Shown: one piece after another, positions 43,561 through 53,917 of the stretch
Layout: each line of letters begins with the position of its first letter
Numbering within the stretch: position 1 is the stretch's first letter
Origin: Fimbriimonas ginsengisoli Gsoil 348
GTDB lineage: Bacteria; Armatimonadota; Fimbriimonadia; Fimbriimonadales; Fimbriimonadaceae
Assembly (NCBI GenBank): GCA_945881865.1
Contig: CAMCVK010000004.1
Coordinates: 1-64,000, forward strand
Reading direction: 5' to 3'
DNA length: 64,000 nt
Program-made: the position numbers and the translations under genes
Notes under the pieces: model-generated
Seen by the model: only the letters and a program-made list of their open reading frames with translations
The model's database searches: none
Told to the model about the DNA's origin: nothing

Positions 43561-43579
43561 GGGGAATTCGATGAATTGG

Positions 43580-43615
43580 AGCCCTCCCTTTCGCTCGCCG
43601 AGAGGGAGGGCTTTT
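43580..43615 (+). terminator. Rho-independent terminator after katG
   Basis: AGCCCTCCCT (43580-43589) pairs with AGGGAGGGCT (43603-43612), followed by TTT. The sequence around it is related to the repeat hairpins A1-A3 that follow. Confidence 0.75.
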
Positions 43616-43624
43616 AAACATTAT

Positions 43625-43748
43625 TACCCCATCCTTTTGTCTGCGAGAGGAGGGGGCCAGGGGGTGGAGAGTCTGCTTCGTCAGATCTGGATTTAGCTGA
43701 CTCTCCCAACCCAACCCTTCCCTCTCACAAGTGAAAGGGAAGGGCTTT
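43625..43748. repeat. Intergenic repeat array 1 (units B1 and A1)
   Basis: B1 (43625-43674) runs TACCCCATCC to GGTGGAGAGTC. A1 (43699-43748) runs GACTCTCCCAACCC and a hairpin CCCTTCCCT/AGGGAAGGG ending GGGCTTTC. The 24-bp linker is also conserved in array 2. A1 lies eight bp behind the stop of the next leftward gene and can act as its terminator. Confidence 0.75.
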
Positions 43749-43755
43749 CGGATGC

Positions 43756-45450
43756 TTACTGAATGGTAAACGTCGCCGTGTGGGCGGTGTTGATGTCGTG
43801 CGTCGCATTGGTTCGGGCAACAACCGTCGCCGAGCCGACCGTCGCGGTGTTCTTCACCTTGACGGTGAACGTCACCGTCGAGTCGCCAGCCGGGACCGTA
43901 ACCGTGCGTGGCGCATCTTGCAGGTTTGAACTGACCGAGACGGCAAACCTATAGCCTCCGGTCGGGGCGGGAGTATTCAGGTGCGCTTTGACCGTCACCG
44001 TATCTCCTCGGCGGGCCGAGGACCGCGCGGAAATTCCAACGAAGTACTCGGGCTCCTGCCATTGGATCACGGCTTGCAGACCGGTCGATGTCGTGCCGAC
44101 CGTCCAGAACCGCTTATCCGTCGTTGGAACCACGAAAGACGTGGAAAGCGTCAACGGCTGTTTGACCCCCGCAGAGTAGACCAACTCGCCCAGATCACTA
44201 AACGAACTGTAAATCCCCTGGAAACCGTTCACCGTCGGCCCGCCGGCAAGATAAGCGCGTCTCCGCGACGAAGTAAAGCTGCTGCCAGCATAGTACGGAG
44301 CCGCCGCCGCGTCGGAGATCGTAAACGAAGTGGCCGTTAGGGCACCAAAGGCCGGGTACTTCAAAATGAACTCACCGGCTCCGGTCATGCTCTGGCCGTA
44401 GACCAGCCAGTTACCGCCGACCCTGGTTGCGGTGTAAGGCACCGAGGACATTCTTGCAAGCACCACGTTCTCGAAGGACGAGGCCCGTCGGGAGGCGTGG
44501 CCGTTGTTACTTGCATCCCGGCTTAAGACCAGTTCCTGATCTTCCGAGGATCCCAGCCCTTCGGCCTGAAAGCCCATGCGGTCGGCAAGGACCGTACTGG
44601 TGGGATCACCTAAGGAAATCGAATAGGTGTCGGCGTCGGTGCTGACTTCGTGGCTGAGGAGTGACGTCCGGTCATAGTTCAGGGAAGAATCGCCGTAACT
44701 GAAAAAGGAGACCTCCTGCTTGACCGCCAGCCGCAGCCGAGGATCCTCTGGCGTGCCAGAAGGAGTCAGCCCGAAAAGCGTGTTGCTGACGATGAGCCTG
44801 CCGGCGGCGTCATCATCGCTGTACGAACCGGGCAAGGATGCAAGACCGACGACATTAGGGCCGTCCAGGTAAAGGAGGTAGATGCTTGAAAAGCCCTCGG
44901 GATCGACGGCAGTTACGGCAAGTACCGTGTCCGTCGAGTTCCTTTTCGTTAACAGCATCCGACCGTTCGATACGTTGAGTTCCTTCCCGGTCTGCTCGGC
45001 AAGGTAGCGAACAATGGAAAGGTAGCTTCCGGTGGTGCCACGGTAATTAAGCTGGCGGAGAATCAGGTCTTCGGTTGTGCTGGGAAAATCCGGATTGCCG
45101 GCCCGTGGCGAGAGCACATAGGTGTTGGATGCGCCATCCGGCAGGATCTGGAACTTCCCCGCGATCTGCCCGGTGGCTGCCACCGAGACCGGTGTGTTGA
45201 TGGTACTCGACCAGGCGCGCGAACCGTACTTGAACTGAGTGATGACGAGCCGTTTGCCGCCACCGATGACGTCCGCCTCAGTGGCCGTCACGAGGAAGTC
45301 ATTATCATTGACTCTGGCGTCCAGAACAACTGGATTCGTCAGCCCGGCGGGGAGGAAGAAGCTTGTGCCTAAGCGAACTGGTCCGGCAAGAGACACGGAG
45401 GCCGCCAAAACAACCACGGCACTGAGAACGGACCTAAAAAACATCACCAT
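43756..45450 (-). CDS. Secreted protein with C-terminal Ig-like domain, function unknown
   Basis: A 564-residue protein from ATG 45450 (ATG 45444 also possible). A signal peptide (FFRSVLSAVVVLAASVSLAG) is followed by a long beta-rich region with repeated Ser/Thr/Gly strands like a propeller (TQFKYGSRAW, VLAVTAVDPEGFS, then VLADRMGFQAEG). A C-terminal Ig-like domain lies at about residues 475-564 (RGDTVTVKAHLN, TVTFTVKVKN). It is probably a surface or extracellular protein. A strong promoter with TTGACA lies directly upstream. The gene is bracketed by two related repeat arrays. Confidence 0.75.
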   Translation of the reverse strand: MVMFFRSVLSAVVVLAASVSLAGPVRLGTSFFLPAGLTNPVVLDARVNDNDFLVTATEADVIGGGKRLVITQFKYGSRAWSSTINTPVSVAATGQIAGKFQILPDGASNTYVLSPRAGNPDFPSTTEDLILRQLNYRGTTGSYLSIVRYLAEQTGKELNVSNGRMLLTKRNSTDTVLAVTAVDPEGFSSIYLLYLDGPNVVGLASLPGSYSDDDAAGRLIVSNTLFGLTPSGTPEDPRLRLAVKQEVSFFSYGDSSLNYDRTSLLSHEVSTDADTYSISLGDPTSTVLADRMGFQAEGLGSSEDQELVLSRDASNNGHASRRASSFENVVLARMSSVPYTATRVGGNWLVYGQSMTGAGEFILKYPAFGALTATSFTISDAAAAPYYAGSSFTSSRRRAYLAGGPTVNGFQGIYSSFSDLGELVYSAGVKQPLTLSTSFVVPTTDKRFWTVGTTSTGLQAVIQWQEPEYFVGISARSSARRGDTVTVKAHLNTPAPTGGYRFAVSVSSNLQDAPRTVTVPAGDSTVTFTVKVKNTATVGSATVVARTNATHDINTAHTATFTIQ

Positions 45451-45453
45451 GAA

Positions 45454-45483
45454 ATGATACAGAGATCTGCCGCAAGCTGTCAA
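45454..45483 (-). promoter_or_regulatory. Promoter of the Ig-like secreted protein
   Basis: On the minus strand TTGACA (45483-45478) and TATCAT (45459-45454) are 18 bases apart. The -10 box ends three bases before ATG 45450 and nine before ATG 45444, so the message is leaderless or nearly so. Confidence 0.65.
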
Positions 45484-45550
45484 GAGACTGTCAGATACTT
45501 CGAAGGACTTCCGTTTCCTTGCCAAACGGTGGTGTAGCGAAAACTCACCG

Positions 45551-45735
45551 GACTCTCCCAACCCAACCCTTCCCTCTCACAAGTGAAAGGGAAGGGCTTT
45601 TGGGCGTTACTACCCCATCCTTTCGCTTGCGAGAGGAGGGGGCCAGGGGGTGGAGAGTCCACCTCGTCCGAGCTTGGTTTAGCAGACTCTCCCAACCCAA
45701 CCCTTCCCTCTCACGAGTGAAAGGGAAGGGCTTTT
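45551..45735. repeat. Intergenic repeat array 2 (units A2, B2, A3)
   Basis: A2 (45551-45602), B2 (45611-45660) and A3 (45684-45735) have the same order and spacing as terminator-B1-A1 near 43.6 kb. A3 lies nine bp behind the PEP-CTERM gene stop and can end its transcript. The A2-B2 pair is bounded by GACTCTCC and GGAGAGTC, an inverted repeat of about 110 bp. Confidence 0.75.
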
Positions 45736-45743
45736 AAGCATGC

Positions 45744-46589
45744 CTACTTCTTGCGGCGGCGGAGCATTGCCATCGCGCCGAAGCCGAGGGCGATCATGCT
45801 CGCCGGCTCGGGAACCGGGGCAACATTGCTCGTGTTCACAAGCATCAGGTCGATGCTGGCGTCGCTGAAGTTCGCCCTATCCTTGTCCTCGAACAGGAAC
45901 CCAACGCCACCGCGCAACGTCCAGTCCTCGGCGTAGTTCACGTAGTCCTTGTCGATCACGAGGCCGGTCGAGCTTGCCTCGTCCTTTGGGCTCATCAGCC
46001 ATTCCTGGCTCAACGGTCGGGTGTCGCCCTTGCCCTCTCCCTCGCCTTTGAATCCGTCAAAGTTCCGCGTGAGCTCCATGCTCTTCATGTAGCTGTACAC
46101 GCCGTTCTTGGCGTCTCCGCCCAGTCGGATGAACATGTTCTTGAAGCTGAGGTCACCCTGAAGCTGAATCTTCGTCTCGGCGCCGTCGACGTTCATGTAG
46201 AGAACCTTATCTGCCGCGAAGTACCGAAGCTCGAAGGATTTCGTGTTGCCGGATTCCCACTCGGTTGCGGTCGCTTCCGATCGGATGTCGCCCTTGGTGT
46301 TGTCGAGCAAGAACAGGTTCGACTTCTCATCGCGATCCCAAGGCTTGTCCCACTTGTCGCCCTTCTCCTTGCCTTCTCTTTCCTCGCGTTCCTTGCGCTC
46401 TTCGTCAAATTCGTCGCGCTTGCCGCCTCGGCCAAGCCGCAGGGTCGCGCCGGCATCGAGCGAGTTCACGGAATTCATCAAGCCACTGCGATCAAAGTCA
46501 TTGACAACATGCGTCGGAACAGTTTGCGCTTGAACGGAAGCAACAACGGAGAGTGCGGCGACAGAGATAAGAAGCTGAAACTTTTTCAT
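45744..46589 (-). CDS. PEP-CTERM protein with charged segment
   Basis: A 281-residue exported protein. The signal peptide (FQLLISVAALSVVASVQAQ) is followed at about 55-95 by a very charged Lys/Glu/Asp/Arg segment. Then comes a beta-rich domain (SFELRYFAADKVLYMNVDG, DWTLRGGVGFLFEDKD). The end has VPEPASMIAL, a membrane helix and a basic tail, the PEP-CTERM signal read by exosortase. No exosortase is in the window. Function unknown; surface or matrix location likely. Confidence 0.85.
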   Translation of the reverse strand: MKKFQLLISVAALSVVASVQAQTVPTHVVNDFDRSGLMNSVNSLDAGATLRLGRGGKRDEFDEERKEREEREGKEKGDKWDKPWDRDEKSNLFLLDNTKGDIRSEATATEWESGNTKSFELRYFAADKVLYMNVDGAETKIQLQGDLSFKNMFIRLGGDAKNGVYSYMKSMELTRNFDGFKGEGEGKGDTRPLSQEWLMSPKDEASSTGLVIDKDYVNYAEDWTLRGGVGFLFEDKDRANFSDASIDLMLVNTSNVAPVPEPASMIALGFGAMAMLRRRKK

Positions 46590-46686
46590 GATGCTTTATT
46601 GAACCTTCTATGCCAGTATCGGCGGGCAGACAACAAATCTAAAGACCCAGCTTCGCGTGTCAACCGTATACGGGACATTTTCCGCG

Positions 46687-47189
46687 CTACGGCGCGAGAA
46701 CGGGAACCAGCGCGTTGGCGATGGCTTGTCCGACGGCACGGGCGCGCTGCCGGTTGACGAGTTGCACCGCAAGTTCTTCCGCGTCAGGAGTTCCCTCAAG
46801 GTCGCGGCGGCGGGTCGTGCCGAAGTACGGCCCTTTCGCCCAACCCTTCAAACCTTTGGAAGCCGTGCCATCAAACGTGATGTCCACCGTGACTTCGGTG
46901 CGGCTACCGCCGCCGTTGGGGTCGTTCAGCAGGTCGGTTCGGCTGCGGTTTTCTTGTTTCAGGCTGCGAACGCGAATATCAAGCCGCCGGACGAACGCGC
47001 CGTCAAGTTCCCGCACTTCGACCGCTTTCGGCTCCATTGCCTTAATGAGCGTCGCGAGCACTTCCTTTCGCAACAACTCATCTCGCTCGACGCCCTTCAG
47101 TTCCGCGAACGCCGGATAACGGTCGAACTTCACCTCACCGAGTTGAATCGGGGCGGCGGCCAGAACGAGTAAGGGCAAAAACGCGAGCA

Positions 47190-47190
<1 letters not shown>
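46687..47190 (-). CDS. Small exported hypothetical protein coupled to gyrB
   Basis: A 167-residue protein from ATG 47190, overlapping the gyrB stop (TGATG). A signal peptide (MLAFLPLLVLAAAP) is followed by an alpha/beta domain (GEVKFDRYPAFAELKG, AVEVRELDGAF, TEVTVDITFDG). It resembles small periplasmic lipoprotein-like domains but no family is recognised. The coupling to gyrB is probably positional only. Confidence 0.65.
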
Positions 47191-50251
<3,061 letters not shown>

Positions 50252-50311
50252 CGTTCAACCTCAGATTTGCTTTTACCCGTTAACCGGTTTGCACGACCGG
50301 CAGACGCGGAT

Positions 50312-50327
50312 GTGAGGTTCATCACAT
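50312..50327. promoter_or_regulatory. Perfect Crp-type box TGTGA-N6-TCACA
   Basis: TGTGA (50312-50316), GGTTCA, TCACA (50323-50327), with one more flanking A/T pair on each side. It lies 61 bp before the Crp-like gene and 138 bp before the cyclase start. It matches the classic E. coli Crp consensus at every defined base. Confidence 0.75.
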
Positions 50328-50464
50328 TCGATCTGGGCGGTTTGGCCTACGATTGAGGATTGACCCGGTTCATTTGCCGGGTGAGGAGAGTGCAAGATGG
50401 TGGAAAGGAAGTCTGTCGAAGGCGTTGGCGCGGTGGCGCGTCGTATAATCCAAGGGGAGGCAAG

Positions 50465-51721
50465 TTGCAGTCGATCTCGAGTCCCATGGCATCCAATTAC
50501 GAAACCGCTCAGATCTACGGAACTGTGCTGGCTCTGGATGTCTTCGAGTCCACGGTCTTGACGTTGCAGTACGGCGATGTCGTGACGGTTCGGATGAACC
50601 AGGACTTTGACGAATTCCTGAAAATAGCAAAGGAATTCGAGGGCGAGCTTTCCGACCGGCGCGGGGACGGGCTTCGGCTCGTCTTCAAGGATGCCACGAA
50701 GGCCCTCTTCGCCGCCTACCGCATGCAAATTTCCGCCGGATTCCGGAACTCGAAGATCGGAACCGACGACCCAAAAGTGACGCACCGGATTGGACTCTTT
50801 TTCGGGGAGATAACGGCCCTGAAGCGATCCGCCGAAGATGCGACGTTCTACGACGGCGAGGCATTTATCCGTGCCGCCCGGATCGAGGCGTTTTGCGTGC
50901 CCGGCGAAGTGTTCATGTCGAAAGGCGTTTACGACGCTGTCCGGCAGAACGTGCCGTTTGTCTTGCGTGACCTCGGCGCGCACCGATTTAAGGGCATGGG
51001 CAGCGTCACGATGCACGTTTGGTCGACCTGTATCGACCCTCGATGGCCGACTCCGCTTACCGATGTTGAGAAAGAAACTTACTACGCAGAGCGGGAAAAG
51101 GATCGCGTCCGTCGCGAGAAAGCCGCGCAGGTAGAGCGTGATAAAGAGCAAGCCCGTAAGCAAGAACTTGAACGTATCCGAATCCAACGATTGGAAAAAA
51201 TGCGGGCGGAACATCGGGCTTCCGATGCCCGAAATCGTCGCCGCGCGCTTGCCATCATGATTCCAGCGGTGCTTGGTATTGCGGCGTGGAACTGGGGCAT
51301 CCGCGAGCCCGAGCAGGTTCGGACGGCGAACAGCTTCCTCATTCGAATGCTGGGTGGGACCGACGTGGCGAAAGAGAAGATCCGATCTAACGCCCCGCCG
51401 GTCGTCAAAACCGGCGCGGCCGTCGTGGCGCCGAAGCCCGAGAGGTCGGTACCGGATCCGAGCGAGTCGAAACCGACCGAAGATAAGCGAATCCGCAACA
51501 TGGAGACGGTGATTCCGGTCACTAGTCCGGTTTCGCCGCAAGAGACAACCACCCCGGAGCCAACCGAGCCACAGCCGAATGACACCACCGCCGACGGCGT
51601 CATCGATCCGAACGACAATCTCTCAACCGACGCGGTCGATCCCAGGAAAGAAGAAAAGCCGAAGGACGAACCGACGCCCGAACTTCGAAATCCCCATCAG
51701 GACCAGCGCCCTGGGGGCTAG
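50465..51721 (+). CDS. Class III adenylate/guanylate cyclase-like protein, membrane-anchored
   Basis: A 418-residue protein from TTG 50465, preceded by GGGGAGG; ATG 50486 is the alternative. The N-terminal cyclase domain has metal residues Asp25 (LALDVFES) and Asp68 (RRGDGLRLVF), then HRIGLFFGE. At the usual Asn of 'VN.AAR' there is Ile135, while Arg139 remains (FIRAARIE). A charged coiled region (about 210-255) leads to one membrane helix (IMIPAVLGIAAWNW), then a Pro/Glu/Thr-rich outer tail. It may supply the ligand for the divergent Crp-like regulator. Confidence 0.82.
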   Translation: MQSISSPMASNYETAQIYGTVLALDVFESTVLTLQYGDVVTVRMNQDFDEFLKIAKEFEGELSDRRGDGLRLVFKDATKALFAAYRMQISAGFRNSKIGTDDPKVTHRIGLFFGEITALKRSAEDATFYDGEAFIRAARIEAFCVPGEVFMSKGVYDAVRQNVPFVLRDLGAHRFKGMGSVTMHVWSTCIDPRWPTPLTDVEKETYYAEREKDRVRREKAAQVERDKEQARKQELERIRIQRLEKMRAEHRASDARNRRRALAIMIPAVLGIAAWNWGIREPEQVRTANSFLIRMLGGTDVAKEKIRSNAPPVVKTGAAVVAPKPERSVPDPSESKPTEDKRIRNMETVIPVTSPVSPQETTTPEPTEPQPNDTTADGVIDPNDNLSTDAVDPRKEEKPKDEPTPELRNPHQDQRPGG

Positions 51722-52757
51722 ACCCACCTTTTACGAGCGGGTACTGCGTCCGCTCGCTTTCCGCCTGGACCCCGAATGGGTCCACTACCGCGCGATGGAC
51801 CTGCTGTCGCGGGGCCTCATCCGGTCCGAGATCGTGGAAGATCCTAGGCTGGCGGGATCGGCGGCCGGTCTTCAGTTTGCCAACCCGATGGGGCTTGCGG
51901 CCGGGTTCGACAAGAACGCGGTGGCGGTAAGCCAGTGGCACCGCGTTGGGTTTGGGCACGCCGAACTGGGCACGGTGACGCGCCATGCCCAGCCAGGAAA
52001 TCCGCGTCCGCGGCTTTTTCGCCTTCCGGCGGACCGCGCGATCTTAAACCGCATGGGCTTCAACAACGACGGCGCGGACGCCATGGCCACCCATCTGGAA
52101 GAGAAACGCGCCGCCATCCCAATCGGCATCAACCTCGGAAAGTCGAAGATCACCGAGTTAGCCGACGCCGCGTCGGATTACGCCTATAGCTTCCGTCGGC
52201 TGCAATCATTTGGCGACTACTTTGTCGTGAACGTGTCGTCGCCGAATACGCCGGGCCTCCGGGGTCTGCAAGAAAAAGGACCGCTCGGCGAAATCTTCGC
52301 GGCGATCAACGAAATCGATTCCACCCGGCCGCTGTTTGTCAAGACCGCCCCCGACCTCACCTTTGCCGCGCTGGACGACGTGATCGAAGTCGCCCTTGAG
52401 CACGGCTTGAAGGGGATGATCCTCACGAACACGACGCTTTCACGGGAGGGACTGGCGACGAAGATCGACGAAGCCGGCGGCGTCTCGGGTCGCCCGGTTT
52501 TCGAACTCTCCAACCAACATCTGGCCTACGCGTTTCGCTCCGTCCCGGCCGATTTTGCCCTCATCGGTGTCGGGGGAATCTTCGACGGCGAAGACGTCTA
52601 CCGGAAGATTCGGCTGGGGGCCAACTTGACTCAGGTCTACACGGGCTGGGTGTACGGCGGGCCGGGCATGGTGCCAAGGTCGCTTCGGCAGCTCCTCGCG
52701 CTGATGGAGCGCGACGGAGTAACCTCGCTGGCCGAGATTCGGGGCGTCGACGCCTAA
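51579..52757 (+). CDS. pyrD: Dihydroorotate dehydrogenase (quinone type)
   Basis: A class 2 PyrD: FMN TIM barrel with an N-terminal helical part (TFYERVLRPLAFRLDPEWVH) for the membrane. Blocks seen are NPMGLAAGFDKNA, GFGHAELGTVT, NRMGFNNDG, GINLGKS, VVNVSSPNTPGLR, LTNTTL and GVGGIFDGED. It oxidises dihydroorotate to orotate. The only ATG before the domain is 51579, which would overlap the cyclase gene by 143 bp. Between it and the domain there is no ATG, GTG or TTG; a CTG at 51711 is the nearest plausible alternative. Confidence 0.93.
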   Translation: MTPPPTASSIRTTISQPTRSIPGKKKSRRTNRRPNFEIPIRTSALGARPTFYERVLRPLAFRLDPEWVHYRAMDLLSRGLIRSEIVEDPRLAGSAAGLQFANPMGLAAGFDKNAVAVSQWHRVGFGHAELGTVTRHAQPGNPRPRLFRLPADRAILNRMGFNNDGADAMATHLEEKRAAIPIGINLGKSKITELADAASDYAYSFRRLQSFGDYFVVNVSSPNTPGLRGLQEKGPLGEIFAAINEIDSTRPLFVKTAPDLTFAALDDVIEVALEHGLKGMILTNTTLSREGLATKIDEAGGVSGRPVFELSNQHLAYAFRSVPADFALIGVGGIFDGEDVYRKIRLGANLTQVYTGWVYGGPGMVPRSLRQLLALMERDGVTSLAEIRGVDA

Positions 52758-52811
52758 TCGCCAATCGTCCCGCCTTGCAACCCGCGCAGTTGGCTTTCGG
52801 TCTAAAGGAAT

Positions 52812-53003
52812 GTGAAACCTTCGAAACCGTGGGGCCCGGTCTTGGCCGCGATCGGGAGTCTGCTGTACGGCGTCAGCCCCATCGACATCGTGCCGGACTT
52901 TATTCCGGTGCTGGGGCAGCTCGATGACGTGGCCGTGATCGGTCTCGCCGGAATCGTGGTCTACCGCTACCTGAAGCAGCGGCGAAAGCCGTCGCTTCGA
53001 TGA
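52812..53003 (+). CDS. DUF1232 (YkvA-like) small membrane protein
   Basis: A 63-residue protein with the DUF1232 core LLYGVSPIDIVPDFIPVLGQLDDV and a membrane segment. GTG 52812 follows AAGGAA. The role is unknown in all bacteria. Only one base separates it from the convergent DUF454 gene. Confidence 0.83.
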   Translation: MKPSKPWGPVLAAIGSLLYGVSPIDIVPDFIPVLGQLDDVAVIGLAGIVVYRYLKQRRKPSLR

Positions 53004-53004
53004 A

Positions 53005-53436
53005 CTAGCTTCTCGGTTCAGCGTTCGGGCGGGTGAGCACGAAATGGGTTACCCCGATCGCGGCCGCGCTCAGCAAAATCGTCATCGCCCAAACCAAAAC
53101 CGGGCTGTCTTTCTGCTTCATCATTGCGGCCGCAGCCGAACCGATGATCGATAGCCACAGCACGACGACGATGATCACCTTCGTGCGCGGGTGAATCGCA
53201 CCCGACTCGTCCCACTCCCGAAGAATCGGGCCGATGAGCGGCGTGTTCAAGATCCACGCCTCGAACTTGGGACTGCACCGCCGGAACGCGTTCAGCGCCA
53301 AGATGAAGAAGATGGTGCTGGGCATCACCGGCAAGAACGCGCCGATGTAGCCGAGTGCGACGAAAACCATCCCGGCCGCGAAATAGAATGGGCGGGCGTA
53401 CCGGTGGGCAAGCGGAGCTCGCGTGGATGGTGTCAC
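53005..53436 (-). CDS. DUF454 (YbaN-like) membrane protein
   Basis: A 143-residue inner-membrane protein. The DUF454 features are FAAGMVFVALGYIGAFLPVMPSTIF and the motif NTPLIGPILREWDESGAI, followed by two more membrane helices. Function is unknown. The start is GTG 53436. It lies 43 bp downstream of the receiver gene and may share its transcript. Confidence 0.85.
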   Translation of the reverse strand: MTPSTRAPLAHRYARPFYFAAGMVFVALGYIGAFLPVMPSTIFFILALNAFRRCSPKFEAWILNTPLIGPILREWDESGAIHPRTKVIIVVVLWLSIIGSAAAAMMKQKDSPVLVWAMTILLSAAAIGVTHFVLTRPNAEPRS

Positions 53437-53479
53437 GGTTCCAGAGAACCCCGTGCGTGCGCTGGCGGGGTTGACCGGA

Positions 53480-53917
53480 CTAATGATTGCGTGCTTGCCG
53501 CAACGATTCGTCGATCAACCGCTCGATCTCCCGCTTCCTGACGCCAATGACGGCGCCAAACTGGACCATTCGGTGGTTGCAGGCCGGTTCGCTCGACATT
53601 CCAATGATACGGATCTGCGGATTTCCGGCGACAAAAAACTCCGTGAGCGTGCCGCCGTTCTCGGTGGCCGATTCGATGTTGTAGTCCATAAAGACGGCGT
53701 CGAACATGCTCGGCCGGACGGTGGCGACGACGACGCCGGAGATGCAAAGCTCGATCGTTCCGTCGTCAGGAGCGTGTGCCCCGGCGGCGCCGACCGCCGT
53801 ATGGCCCATTGCCCGGAGCGTGCTTACCAATCGCTCGCGGATGCCGGTGATGTCTTCGATGACGAGGATTCGGCAAGGCGTGCTCAGGCCGACAGAGTCA
53901 AGAAACGACGGGCTCAT
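53480..53917 (-). CDS. Stand-alone response-regulator receiver-like protein
   Basis: A 145-residue protein from ATG 53917, overlapping the DinG stop (ATGA). The receiver fold is seen as RILVIEDITGIRERL, the phosphoacceptor in AVFMDYNIES, GMSSEP for the switch Ser, and a C-terminal Lys-Arg stretch. The acidic pocket is Glu-Asp instead of Asp-Asp. No output domain is present. Middle segments are longer and less regular than usual. It may bind partner proteins. Confidence 0.65.
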   Translation of the reverse strand: MSPSFLDSVGLSTPCRILVIEDITGIRERLVSTLRAMGHTAVGAAGAHAPDDGTIELCISGVVVATVRPSMFDAVFMDYNIESATENGGTLTEFFVAGNPQIRIIGMSSEPACNHRMVQFGAVIGVRKREIERLIDESLRQARNH

